From Ariolimax columbianus (lineage: Eukaryota; Mollusca; Gastropoda; Stylommatophora; Arionidae), in NCBI GenBank assembly GCA_036924085.1, contig JAVGWX010000006.1, positions 38,994,445 to 39,058,444 on the forward strand: a DNA stretch of 64,000 bases, given 5' to 3'. The notes below the pieces were generated by a model that was not told the origin of the DNA, ran no database searches, and saw only the letters and a program-made list of their open reading frames with translations. Shown piece by piece: positions 1-10,265 of this stretch; position 1 is the stretch's first letter, and each line of letters begins with the position of its first letter. The translations under genes were made by a program, and so were the position numbers.

Positions 1-600
1 AAGAGCAATATCATTTACATTTATATTGAGTGGCCCAGATGCTCTACTGATCCTCGGAATTTCTGTTCTTTTCTCGTTAATTTGCATGTTGTATCTGCTG
101 CAGATTACCCATTTCTCTTTAAGAATAAATACTGTTGATAGAGTTTCCGCGTTGGCTTCCTGGGCCCCACGACTTCCTTGGCAACTTTGTGCATGACCCA
201 GGCCACATTGTTCCAGACCTATTCTATTTTATCTGACAAGAAGCCCAAAGTTGCAATTCGGTGTTTAATTGAAATGGGAAATTCCGTGGCAAAGACGGGG
301 TCAATACGAAGTTACTCGATGTTGTAGCCAGTTGATGGTTTTGCTTCGGTGTGCTATCTGGAAGAAATGGCAATGCAGGATACTAGCAAGTGGAGATCAT
401 TACTGTCAGAACCATATTGCGCCACAGTACACACTGTGAGATTGAATTAGATCTGGGTTTCTTGTGAAGATGTGATGCAGGTCTTCTTTTCCATTAATAT
501 CATTCACATCGGCATTGACGTCTGGCAGGTAAATAGTGACATGATTTAATAATAGCATAGTTTAGCATTATCATGGCTTTCTGGCGCAATGAGAAATTCC
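1..600. other. No recognisable feature
   Basis: I see no intact reading frame and no copy of the repeat families found elsewhere in the window. A decayed LINE on the minus strand cannot be excluded. Confidence 0.4.
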
Positions 601-619
601 CTATCAAACGTCACATTCA

Positions 620-900
620 GGGGCACGGCGTGGCCTAGTGGTTAAGTGACACGGCTCACAACCAGAAGGTGCTGGGTTCGATCATCATCACAGCACCGGC
701 CGTTACCCCGGGGAAGCAAACCCTTAGAAAATGCTGGAGGAAGCAGACCATTACATAAAATGCATGCTGAAGTTGGATGCACTGGGCCGACAGGCGCAAA
801 ATAAAAACACAGTGCAACGCACACCGCCTTGGGGATTAGAGAAATAAGGCTAACGCCAAAACAAAACACACAAAAAAAAAAAAAAAAAAAAAAAAAAAAC
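620..900 (+). mobile_element. SINE-A copy 1, tRNA-derived, full length
   Basis: The head has RNA polymerase III-type boxes: an A-box-like TGGCCTAGTGG near 630 and a B-box-like GGTTCGATC near 675. A conserved body (gcgcaaaataaaaa, gcaacgcacaccgcc) follows, then a poly(A) tail of about 30. The element is flanked by a perfect 12-bp target-site duplication, ACGTCACATTCA at 608-619 and 901-912, which is direct evidence of retrotransposition. The anticodon-like loop reads CAC, so a tRNA-Val origin is possible but not proven. The perfect duplication and long tail suggest a fairly young insertion. Confidence 0.93.
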
Positions 901-974
901 ACGTCACATTCATTGGCCGACTAACTAACTGAACTTGCATGTGTCAATTATAATAGTACGTTCGGAAAATAAAG

Positions 975-1740
975 ATGGATATGCAGTTGGTTTCAGGGCA
1001 GGATTATAATACCAAGGAATGGACACAGGTGTACACAGATGGTTCAGCAGAGGGGGCATGCCGAAACGAAGGAGAAGGCATATTCATAAGACACAACAAA
1101 AGTGGAAATATAACAGAAGAGGCACTCCCAGCAGGAAAGTTGTCCACAAACCCCAGAGCAGAATCTATGGCCCTCCTGCGAGCACTGAGAATACTTGAAA
1201 CAGAAAGGCAACCTCCAACAAAAATAGCTGTTTTCACGGACTGCAGAGTACTATTAGAGACAATACAAAAAACAAACAACGAACCACTGTTATAAGAGAT
1301 CAGAGCAGAACTGGAAAAACTAAGAGAGCCTCAACAATAGCGCTCTAGTGGCTACCCTCCCATTGCGGAATCACGGGAACCGAGAGAGCTGATGCTTTGG
1401 CAAAAGATGGCAACAAAAAGGCACAATTTAATCATCGAGTACCATACAGAAAGATCAAGAACATCATCAGAAATCAGTATACACACCAATGGAGAGAAGA
1501 CAAAAACATAAGCAGTACGCTAGACCCAATTCACCAACTCAAAAGAAATCAACAAACTACCTTATTTCGCCTGAAAACTGGACACTGCAGACTACTAGAA
1601 CATCTTTACCGACTGAAGATCTCACACACCGATGAGTGCCCATGTGGAACAAGATGCCAGAACCATGAGCATATTCTACAGGAATGCTCAATCTATAGGG
1701 AAATGAGAGGCCAGACCTGACCAGAGGGTGCGGAGCTGAG
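975..1740 (+). pseudogene. LINE-J fragment: RNase H domain and C-terminus, frameshifted
   Basis: The first open segment (975-1295) has an RNase H start, VYTDGS (Asp at residue 22), then the second acidic position in NPRAES and the third in FTDCR. The fourth acidic motif, GTERADALAKDG, appears only in another frame from about 1345, so a frameshift near 1300-1340 has broken the domain. The second segment continues to a C-terminal block, RLKTGHC then a CPCGTRC/H-rich motif, typical of jockey/I-like LINE proteins with RNase H. Such proteins copy LINE RNA into DNA. Reverse transcriptase and endonuclease are absent, so this is a 5'-truncated dead copy. The jockey/I assignment is by motif only. Confidence 0.82.
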
Positions 1741-2137
1741 GCAAAAGACATTTATTAAATGTGTTTATAATTTGAAGAAAAAACAACTAACAAAGAAAAG
1801 AAAATGAGGGAGGGGTGTGTGTATGATGGGTGGTGTCTATCCTAGCAGAAGGCGTTAACTTTATAGAAGAAGATAAACAGGAATGCACACCAGTGAAAGC
1901 CGAATCAGACTTCCAGAAATAAACATGTATTAAAAACAATGTTAGCGCAGTGGATCCAAAAGCACACAAAGTGCTACCGTGCTTGCCTCCTAAGGGAGCC
2001 TACTGTAGTGGTGACCGTATTCTCCGGCTGGAGTGTAAAAGAGGACAAGAACAAAACTGTCATTTGTTCTTCCTATAATTTGTTGATCTAACTTTAGAAC
2101 ATACATTTATTTTGAATAAATACTGATTAGTGTATTG
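1741..2137. other. No recognisable gene
   Basis: This is AT-rich sequence after the LINE-J fragment. It may include LINE 3' UTR. No repeat match is evident inside the window. Confidence 0.4.
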
Positions 2138-2455
2138 GTCTTCGTCGTTCGTTCTCGAACTCCAGCTACCAAGTCATGAAAAGGGCTTGGCAAGTAGCAG
2201 GAGAACGGAATCCGTTGTGTCGTAGTTTACAGCTTGAATATGGATATTTGCACCTTTCGGTCTGACACATCCAACTTCAGCAGACATTTTTGAGTACTGG
2301 GTGACTCCTCTTTAGTATGCACTGTTGCAGCCTGTTATCCAGGATCACCGTGTGGAGTTGTATAAGGGTCTTGGCACTTCTGGTTCGCTAGCCCTGAAGC
2401 TATAGGTCGCTGACCACTGCAGCTCATTCACTTCTCAGCATCTTGATCCCTGATT
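2138..2455 (+). repeat. rep-B copy, nearly full length
   Basis: It matches the window-wide rep-B pattern: a start like cgttcgttctc, then gtagtttacagcttga, ttgcacctttcggtc, cagcctgttatccaggat, ggtcgctgaccactgcag and an end near cagcatcttgat. At least a dozen copies occur in both orientations (for example 3388-3745, 22235-22562, 44283-44645, 52345-52690). No coding capacity is seen. It behaves like a non-autonomous dispersed element of unknown class. Confidence 0.8.
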
Positions 2456-2459
2456 GTTG

Positions 2460-2745
2460 ATGGCGTTGCTCAATGCTCACGATGTGTAAGGCCACTCATG
2501 TGTGCGCCCTGAAAATGACGGGTTCTAGTCGCTTTCCTCACATCTTGAGTGTGCTCGTGAAGGTGGACCGTGGCCCCCCCCCCCCCCCCACTATGGTATT
2601 AAGCCTGGCATTATCTGCGTGACGTACACTACTACGGGGATCATGTCAATTCGTTAGGCAGACTGCATTGAAAATAGGTTCTAGTTTCAGGCAATGCTGC
2701 ATGGAAGAGGTGGGTGGTTTTAGTCAGTTGTGCCTGACCCGACTA
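2460..2745 (+). repeat. rep-C copy
   Basis: It matches other rep-C copies (24798-25140; reversed at 11800-12505, 24430-24797, 61415-61690). Shared blocks are tgtgcgccctgaaaa, tttcctcacatc, gaaggtggaccgtgg and ctactacggggatca. A run of about 14 C interrupts this copy near 2575. No coding potential is evident. Confidence 0.75.
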
Positions 2746-3110
2746 GCTTCTCAGTTTCCGTTTGTTGTTGGTCGAAGTTTGTCGTGTTGAGTTTGAGTTA
2801 ACACCTTATGACGTTTCTTTGTTAACGTGCTGCAGTGGCTCTTCTTAGACCACGAGGCGTAATTGAGAAGGTCGGCCGTTGCCCTTCTGGCTGTAGTGCA
2901 ATGCGAGGATCCTCGGTAAACTCATCAATATGGGTTTTAGCGTTGATCTTCATCTCGTTGGCTAGACTGCTGACAGCCTATTTCTAGGAGCACACACGAG
3001 GACGTGAGGTCAGTATGCTTAACCTGACTGATACTGGAGTATAGAGCATCTAATAAAAGAAATAGTCACAGATCGGGGAGAAGACTGACAAGGGATATTG
3101 CAAAAATGAT
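2746..3110. other. No recognisable feature
   Basis: No repeat match or convincing reading frame was found between rep-C and the next CR1-like tail. Confidence 0.35.
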
Positions 3111-3111
3111 C

Positions 3112-3250
3112 GTGTGATTCCAGAATTTTAACTTAACGTCTTTATACTGGTTTAGAAGACTACAGAGTCTGTGTACACAACCAGTTTTCTTGGAGGGTGG
3201 TTTTTTTTATCGATGAGCGAGTCCATCTTAATAGACTCAAACTCTACTTT
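3112..3250 (-). mobile_element. rep-E element with CR1-like LINE tail
   Basis: On the minus strand this reads rep-E body (agactcgctcatcg, a partly degraded form of the shared boundary), then aaccaccctccaag, then the LINE-C 3' tail (ctggttgt, a ggtatataaag-like end, gttaagttaa). The same junction occurs at 49870-50055 and 53505-53757. A short rep-C scrap (3250-3290) and a LINE-C scrap (3290-3375, minus) follow directly. Confidence 0.65.
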
Positions 3251-3387
3251 TTGTGTAACCGACTCATTGTGGGAATTCGCAAACAACGCAAACAATAACC
3301 ACATCCTGTGGCAATGCATTCCATGAATTCACCCATGGAAAAAAATAATATTTCCTTTTATCTAATCTGGACCTATTTTTAAACAAC

Positions 3388-3745
3388 TTGGTATCAAGAT
3401 GCTGAGCAGCGCAAGAGCTGCAGTGGTCAGCGACCCATAGCTGACTGCTAGCGTCAGGGCCAGCGAACCAGAGCTGCCAAGACCCTTCTACACTTCCACG
3501 CGATGATCCTGGATAACAGACTGCAGCAGGGCAGACTGGCTAAGGAGAAGGGATCGAAGAGAGAAATCTAACCCGGTACTAAAAAATGCTTGCTGAAGTC
3601 GAATGTTTTGGACCGAAAGGTGCAAATATCAAAGTCAAGCTGTAAACTACGACACAACGCAGTCCGTTCTCTGGACTTCATTCTGCTACTTAAGCCTTTC
3701 ATGGTTTGGTAGCGGGAGATTAAGAACAACCAAGCCAAGCCAAGC
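3388..3745 (-). repeat. rep-B copy, full length
   Basis: This is the reverse complement of the rep-B pattern: it starts at atcaagatgctgagcag and ends at tggtagcgggagattaag. The small open frames within it have no coding support. Confidence 0.82.
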
Positions 3746-3794
3746 CAAACAACTTGAAGCCGTTCCCTCTTGTTCTTGGTTGAAGCAGGGTTAG

Positions 3795-3910
3795 TTAATG
3801 CATTCCAAAATAAACTGGATGCTCATAGTAATTTTCAGTATCGGTGTAGTGGAATAAACGGGTTGTACACAGATCCTTCTAAACCAGTATCATGAAGTTA
3901 CGTTTAGCTA
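3795..3910 (+). mobile_element. LINE-C (CR1-like) 3' end
   Basis: It matches the LINE-C 3' region also seen at 20060-20177: tgcattccaaaataaactgg, then a ggttgtacacag block, cttctaaaccagtat and a tail like gttacgtttagctaa. Confidence 0.65.
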
Positions 3911-3919
3911 ATTATAGAG

Positions 3920-4020
3920 GCTGTGGTTGACAGAAGGATCTGGCCAGGAATCGAGTGTCTTACAGATCGGCTGCCATATAGTAGCGACGTTCTGCAAAGG
4001 ATATACTACATAATGATGAC
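3920..4020 (+). mobile_element. LINE-T (RTE-like) extreme 3' end
   Basis: Translation gives a short stretch like the last residues of the LINE-T protein at 34160-34255. It then carries the family tail agcgacgttctgcaaagga and an ATGATG-rich end. Only about 100 bp remain. Confidence 0.6.
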
Positions 4021-4424
4021 CCTGATTACTCTTTGCTAAAGTGTTTTTACATCAAACACATCGAGGAATTACGTTTTCTAAAAAAAATTTTTTATTTTAA
4101 ATAAATAAATGCACTTTTCCTGCATACACGTGAGAATGTTGTTTTTTACAGTTTAAAGCTGAAGTTCAGTGCTTGATATGCCAGCAGGTAATATCGGTGC
4201 TAAAAGAGTTAAGTGTTGGTTATCAAAACTGTCACCACTACTTAAATCTCCGAACATCAGTTTGGTCACAAAATGACAAATAATGAAGATATTTATACGT
4301 AACTAAAGAGGAATTCCAGACGATTGTCCAGTTACCATGGGAACTCGTCTGAGTGAGTAAACATCACAAAGATACGACCACAGGAAGAAGCTATTAGTGA
4401 CAGTGATGTTTATTTCTTCTTCGT
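4021..4424. other. No recognisable feature
   Basis: AT-rich sequence without a repeat match or a credible reading frame. Confidence 0.35.
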
Positions 4425-5030
4425 TCATCCCCAGATCAAGGTCTCGGTTTCTCTTACAAAGGACGCCGTTGTTTGTAATGCTGTTTTATTGCCATGCAGG
4501 TTTTGTCTCATATTTGCCTCGCGAGACCAGTATTGTTCTCTCTTTTCCTGTGTGAGCCTGCGGCTTTGTAGAATGTGTTCCAGTCATGGTATACTCCCCA
4601 CATAGACACATGTCATATATCCCAACCCTCAATTTGTTGTAAAGATCACCATTGAGTCTTTTACGCCCAGTTCTCAATCTGAAGAGGATGACTTGCATTT
4701 CTTTAGAGTAAAGTAGCTGTTTTCTTTTGGGAAGTCGGTGTGTTGATCAGCCCATTTTCCCCTAAGTAGGAAGCATGTCCTTTACAGAACGTAGTTTTTA
4801 CAACCACCATTTGGCTGTTACAAGTTTCTTGGCAAGTGTGCTGTACTGTAGGTTGTCATTACTTTCCCTACGTGAAGGAGCATTCGTATTCGGGATTGTG
4901 AAAATCGAGCGAGTTTCACCCCTAGGCCACACAGCCTAAAGTTGGCTTTAATTATGGCTTTGGCCTCATCATATGTGATGCTCAGGTCTGTTTGTGGCGA
5001 TGCTCCTCCTGATGCTTATTTGAGGCTACG
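4425..5030 (-). pseudogene. LINE-J fragment, C-terminus and decayed upstream part, interrupted
   Basis: On the minus strand, 4486-4698 encodes the LINE-J C-terminal block (ILFRLRTGRKRLNGDLYNK, then a CLCG motif). A close match lies at 55205-55745, and the same family is at 8232-8815 and 61955-62300. Upstream of it, 4940-5010 still resembles the family (TYDEAKAIIKANF). Between the two parts, 4871-4937 is a fragment of the SINE-D tRNA-like head. The copy is dead: truncated, frameshifted and invaded. Confidence 0.7.
4871..4937 (-). mobile_element. SINE-D head fragment inside LINE-J
   Basis: The reverse complement carries gtggcctaggggtgaaa, then ctcgctcg and ttttcacaatccc. These match the tRNA-like head of SINE-D at 43140. 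The body and tail are missing. Confidence 0.5.
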
Positions 5031-5500
5031 TGAATGTTTTTTTTGGTGGACAGTTGGACTGTCTTTCGCCCTCACCCCCTACCCCCCCCCCACTCCTCTC
5101 CAGTCTCTCTCTCTCTCTCCTTTTTTGTGGATGGTGCTTAGCATTTAGTTCTTCTGCTATGTCCATTTGAAATTTATGTTTAGTTTTCTTGTGTACGTCT
5201 ATTTTTTCCACAAGTTTTCTGTTGGGATAGTCTCTCCATTGTTTCATTTGTTGCCTTTTGAGGAATGACAAATTGTGACATTTCACATATTGTGAGAAAT
5301 ACTACGTGTGCTGAATACATAGCAAGACATAAAATAATAGAATACAACATATCCAACTACCACTGCGCGCATATAACTCAACAAGATCTGGTTACAAGTT
5401 ACGAAAAATACAATTTTATGCAGATGGATACAATGACATAACAGAAATAGTACAACACGAACTTGCAACGACCAACGTAACGCACTTTAGCGCAAGATTA
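5031..5500. other. C-rich/CT-rich low complexity, then unrecognised sequence
   Basis: About 5070-5125 is a pyrimidine-rich stretch with a C run and (CT)n. The rest, to 5500, shows no repeat match and no coding support. Confidence 0.4.
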
Positions 5501-5743
5501 CAGCTCCCCACATCGCTTAATGGCACAAGTGGGCGAAAAAGGTAAGGTAATGAACGCCGAACTGTCAGAGTTAACTGCCCTTCCAGCTTGTTTTGACAGT
5601 TTACGCCAGTGATTCTCAAGCGGTGTCTCGCGAGAGGCTGACATGCGTGATGAGAAAGATTCAAAGATAATGAAATATTTAGAAACATTTTTCAAAAATT
5701 CTTTTGCCAAAAATACATTTAAAAGTAATCATAAGAGAAGAAA
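5501..5743. other. Unrecognised; possible hAT-like terminal inverted repeat
   Basis: The motif cagtgattctcaagcggtg at about 5609 resembles the ends of some hAT-type elements. I find no partner end, so this is only a hint. Confidence 0.2.
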
Positions 5744-5995
5744 GGGGACGGCGTGGCCTAGTGGTTAAGTGGCACGGCTCACAATCCGAAGGTGCTGGGT
5801 TCGATCCCCATCACAGCACCGACCGTTACCCCGGGGAAGCAAACCCTTAGAAAATGCAGGAGGAAGCAGACCCTTACATAAAATGCATGCTGAAGTCGGA
5901 TGCACTGGGCCGACAGGCGCAAAATAAAAACACAGTGCAACGCACACCGCCTTGGGGATTAGAAAAATAAGGCGAACGCAAAAAAATAAAATAAA
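5744..5995 (+). mobile_element. SINE-A copy 2, full length
   Basis: It has the same head and body as copy 1, with A box TGGCCTAGTGG and B box GGTTCGATC. The tail is aaataaaataaaat-like. The flanks share ATAAGAGAAG (5731-5740 and 5996-6005), a likely target-site duplication that continues imperfectly. Confidence 0.9.
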
Positions 5996-6005
5996 ATAAG
6001 AGAAG

Positions 6006-6284
6006 CAAAGCTTGTCTTTCCCTAGAAAACGATTACATTTTAAAAATTCCTTTCTTTAACTCATTAAGATTTTTGAAATTGTAAAATAATAGATAGTTAT
6101 GTTATTCCTACTGTATAAGTCTGTATGCAAGTCACTATTTTTATAATATGACTTGACCTCGCCTTTGAAAAGACTGCGAAAGAAAAAAAAAACGTTGCAA
6201 GACAAGAATAATAGACCCTGCTTTCACAACTTCAATGGTCGACTATAAGTCAGTGCGGATTGAGGAAGAGAAGGTATGGTTGTT
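6006..6284. other. No recognisable feature
   Basis: AT-rich sequence. No repeat or gene identified. Confidence 0.35.
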
Positions 6285-6850
6285 TTAACCATTTGAGGAC
6301 GACACAGGCCGATGATCGGCTTGACTTTCGTTAGCGAAAAAGACGAGCGGGCCGATCTATAGGCCTTGAGAAAGAAAGGTTCTGTATGGCTAACTTAAAA
6401 TGGTATCAGCCAATCAAATGACCTCTTTCATTTCTTGTGCATTCCAAAATGTAAATAGCAGTACTTGAAAGTTTTCTTAGGAGTTTGAGAATTATATTGA
6501 ATTGTTTGGTAGGTTGTTGTTATTGAGCTCATTTGAAAATGAGATATTGAGTGATTCAGATTTAAAGAATGTTTATGTGTTAGATGTTACTGGCAGTGAT
6601 ATAAATGACAGTGAAAAAGGTGAGCAAACAAGAATATATATATATTTTTCTATAGGCATTCCTAGATTATATTTTGAGGTTCATTTTAAAAACATCAACT
6701 TGTCCTCTTTTTATTTCCTAGAAATGGTTCCATCTTTTAGGCAGTAAAACCATTATTAATCTACGCCTCCAAAGGGTTTATAGATACTTGATAACAGGAA
6801 TCAATTTGTTTCTCGTCCATGAAACGACGAGTGTTTTTGTCACGTGATCT
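6285..6850 (+). mobile_element. Possible piggyBac-like 5' end with short ORF
   Basis: TTAA at 6285-6288 is followed by CCATTTGAGGACGACA and a small palindrome (gccgatgatcggc, 6310-6322). piggyBac-type elements insert at TTAA and start with CC. An 81-codon frame at 6502-6747 has an acidic, Ser/Asp-rich stretch that would fit the N-terminus of such a transposase, but it has no diagnostic motif. No right end is seen. This is a tentative reading. Confidence 0.22.
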
Positions 6851-6947
6851 TGGATATGATATTAATAAATTATTGATGAATGCGTATTGTCAGCTGTACT
6901 AAATATATTTCAATATGCATCAACTGTTAGCATTCACTCTTTGATCC

Positions 6948-7110
6948 TTTCTCCTTAGCCAGTCTGCCCTGCTGCAGCCTGTTATCCAGGATCACCGGGT
7001 GGAGGTGTAGAATGGTCTTGGCAGCTTTGGATCGCTGGCCCTGACGCTAGCAGTCAGCTATGAGTCGCTGACCACTGCAGCTCATGCGCTGCTCAGCATC
7101 TTGATCCCGT
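6948..7110 (+). repeat. rep-B copy, 5'-truncated
   Basis: Only the second half remains, from ttctccttagccagtctg to cagcatcttgatccc. Confidence 0.75.
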
Positions 7111-7824
7111 ATCAAGAACGACAGACTAACTGGTCTGGTTTTATTGACGATAGAAAAACGACTCAGCGATCCAGGGGGAATTTCTATGGCTTGCTCATTG
7201 ATGAATTTGTGAAGACGGTGCGGAGTCTAGATTTTTACCTGCAAATAAAGAAATGTTTAAAATATATATTTAAAACAATATGTTTTTGGTAGTAATATCT
7301 TAATCCATATATTATTTTCATTAATAAAATATTCAATAATTTTTGTGAGCCTGCTCCAAAAGGGCAGAAAAGAAGCGACTGAGACATTTAACTAGGTTTG
7401 CTTACGTTGATGTGCGTATTCCAATGAAGTTTGTGGACCACTGCTTTAGGCTGTCGTTGTGCGTGTTTATGTGATGAATGATCCTTTGGGTTTGTTTTCG
7501 ATAGAAGCCTGGAATGTGTTGTGCGCGATGAACAACTTTCACCTTACATTGGCTGACAGCCAGATAGTGCACACAGATACTCGATGTCTAGGAATAGACA
7601 ACTCATTCGATTGCACTGAATGAAAATGACACGCATATCCGGAACCACTATAATAGTGCTGGGAAGTCATTTAATGTAACTTGTTAGTTATTGAGTCTGT
7701 GCAAGGAAAGCTAACTTGATTATGAGATTGTATTGATGTGTTAATCAAGAATTACAGCAGTTGGGGATGTACAGTTTAAAAAAAATACTTGCAATGTGGC
7801 GTGTCTCAAGTATATGGCACTAAT
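7111..7824. other. No recognisable gene
   Basis: AT-rich sequence. The 63-codon frame at 7101-7292 starts in rep-B and has no family resemblance. Confidence 0.35.
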
Positions 7825-8231
7825 GGTGGTCCATCAACTTAGAATTATGTAGCCTTGGTCCATCTAAGTCATTTTATACAGTCCTTGTTCTATAAACTTA
7901 AATTCCTGCATCTCTTGATTCATCATTATAACTTCATACATCCCTTGGCCCACCAATATAACTTCATACATCCCTTGGCCCACCAATATAACTTCATACA
8001 TCCCTTGGCCCACCAATATAACTTCATACATCCCTTGGCCCACCAATATAACTTTACACATTCCTTGGCCCACCAATATAACTTCATACATCCCTTGGCC
8101 CACCAATATAACTTTACACATTCCTTGGCCCACCAATATAACTTTACACATTCCTTGGTCCACCAATATAACTTCATACATCCCTTGGTCCACCAATATA
8201 ACTTCATACATCCCTTGATCCACCAATATCT
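7825..8231. repeat. 30-bp minisatellite, first part of a compound array
   Basis: About ten near-identical 30-bp units (core taacttcatacatccctt + ggcccaccaata) occupy 7920-8231, preceded by about 100 bp of decayed units. Because 30 is a multiple of three, frames stay open on both strands. Those frames (for example 7855-8493 plus) are products of the repeat and not genes. Confidence 0.95.
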
Positions 8232-8815
8232 TCCTCGTTCATCTTCAGACCTCAATTTCAATAACTCTAACGAAGGCAGCGGTCGACTCAAGGCTCTGTA
8301 CGCTTCCGTACAGCTTCTCGTGGAAGGACACTGGCTGTTGCCAAATGCTACTTCTTTTGTCGGTATACAGTGGACAGGACTGCAAAGTATGTTCTGCCTT
8401 CATGGGGGCTGTGCCGCAGGAACAAAGGTATGTAGTGCCAATATTGAACTTGTTGTACAGATGGCATCTAAGTCTGTTGTGACCTGTGCGTAGCCGGAGA
8501 ATTATCACCTGGTCTCGCCTGGAGAGTTGATGGTAGGCGTCATTTATGTGGCCAGGGTGGTCTTTTTTCCATTTTGCACTGTACGTTGCCCTGATGAATG
8601 CTTTTGTCTCATTGAATGTGATTTATGTATCACTCTGCAACAGCATTCCTCCCTCTCTGGCGAGTCTGTCTGCCTCCTCGTTGCCTGGAGTGTTGCAGTG
8701 GGCTGGTATCCACTGGACTGTAATTTTTTTTAAGCACTGGGACAGGCGTTCGAGCGAGTCTGCCAGAGCACAGAGTTCATTTTTGTGCTGGTTCTTGAGC
8801 GCCATTAACACTGCG
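8232..8815 (-). pseudogene. LINE-J fragment inserted in the minisatellite
   Basis: Minus-strand segments encode an RNase H end (VQWIPAHCNTPGNEEADRLA, 8623-8835) and a C-terminal block (ILRLRTGHNRLRCHLYNK with a CSCG motif, 8245-8508) in different frames. The family is jockey/I-like with RNase H. Array units lie directly on both sides (ccaccaatat before, ccaccaatataac after), so the LINE landed in a pre-existing array. It is truncated and frameshifted, hence inactive. Confidence 0.8.
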
Positions 8816-10265
8816 GTCCACCAATATAACCTCATACATCCCTTGGTTCACCAATATAACTTCATGCGATCCTTGGTCCAGTAGTCCTTGGTCCATCAGC
8901 CCTTGGTCTAGCAGCCATTGGTCCAGCAGCCCTTGGTCCAGCAGTCCTTGATCCAGCAGCCCGTGGTCCAGCAGTCCTTGATCCAGCAGCCCTTGGTCCA
9001 GCAGTCCTTGATCCAGCAGCTCTTGGTCCAGCAGTCCTTGATCCAGCAGCCCTTGGTCCAGCAGTTCTTGATCCAGCAGCCCGTGGTCCAGCAGTCCTTG
9101 ATCCAGCAGCCCTTGGTCCAGCAGTCCTTGATCCAGCAGCCCGTGGTCCAGCAGCCCTTGGTCCAGCAGTCCTTGATCCAGCAGCCATTGGTCCAGCAGC
9201 CCTTGATCCAGCAGCCCTTGGTCCAGCAGTCCTTGATCCAGCAGCCCGTGGTCCAGCAGCCCTTGGTCCAGCAGTCCTTGATCCAGCAGCCATTGGTCCA
9301 GCAGCCCGTGGTCCAGCAGCCCTTGGTCCAGCAGTCCTTGATCCAGCAGCCATTGGTCCAGCAGTCCTTGATCCAGCAGCCCGTGGTCCAGCAGCCCTTG
9401 GTCCAGCAGTCCTTGATCCAGCAGCCATTGGTCCAGCAGCCCGTGGTCCAGCAGCCCGTGGTCCAGCAGCCCGTGGTCCAGCAGTCCTTGATCCAGCAGC
9501 CCTTGGTCCAGCAGTCCTTGATCCAGCAGCCCGTGGTCCAGCAGCCCTTGGTCCAGCAGTCCTTGATCCAGCAGCCATTGGTCCAGCAGCCCGTGGTCCA
9601 GCAGCCCTTGGTCCAGCAGTCCTTGATCCAGCAGCCATTGGTCCAGCAGCCCTTGGTCCAGCAGTCCTTGATCCAGCAGCCCGTGGTCCAGCAGTCCTTG
9701 ATCCAGCAGCCCGTGGTCCAGCAGTCCTTGATCCAGCAGCCCGTGGTCCAGCAGTCCTTGATCCAGCAGCCCGTAGTCCAGCAGCCCGTGGTCCAGCAGT
9801 CCTTGATCCAGCAGCCCGTGGTCCAGCAGTCCTTGATCCAGCAGCTCTTGGCCAAGCAGCCTTTGGTCTAGTAGCGTAACTTCATGCGATCCTTGGTCCA
9901 GCAGTCCTTGGTCCATCAGCCCTTGGTCTAGTAGCGTAACTTCATGCGATTCTTGGTCCAGCAGCCCTTGGTCTAGTAGCGTAACTTCATGCGATTCTTG
10001 GTCCAGCAGCCCTTGGTCTAGTAGCGTAACTTCATGCGATTCTTGGTCCAGCAGCTATTAGACCAGCAACTTAACTTATGCTACCCTTAGACCGATAACT
10101 GAACTCCATGTAACCTTTGGTACAACAATTAAAATGCAAGCAGCCATTGTCCATCAACTTAACTTATGCGACACTTGATCCATGAACTTAACTTCATTTA
10201 GTTTTTGAACACATAAATACAGCTCACGTAGCCCTTGGCCTATCAGCTTAATTCATACATTCCTT
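8816..10265. repeat. 15-bp minisatellite with 30-bp and 45-bp higher-order units
   Basis: After two or three 30-bp units like those at 7920-8231, the array switches to 15-bp units in four main types: agcagcccttggtcc, agcagtccttgatcc, agcagcccgtggtcc and agcagccattggtcc. They often alternate as 30-bp pairs. From about 9870 to 10055, 45-60-bp units with gtagcgtaacttcatgcgat appear, and 10055-10265 holds decayed units. The long frames here (for example 8918-9871 plus, QQPLVQQSLI repeats; 8777-9916 minus, LLDQG repeats) follow from the unit length. No signal, domain or start context supports a protein. Confidence 0.95.

Noticed and set aside
7855..8493. 212-codon plus frame as a His/Asn-rich protein
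   Set aside because: It runs from the 30-bp array straight into an antisense LINE-J fragment, so it cannot be a single evolved gene.
8777..9916. 379-codon minus frame (LLDQG repeats) as a structural protein gene
   Set aside because: It is a direct result of a 15-bp unit without stop words. Other frames on both strands are equally open and there is no signal peptide, unique terminus or regulatory context.
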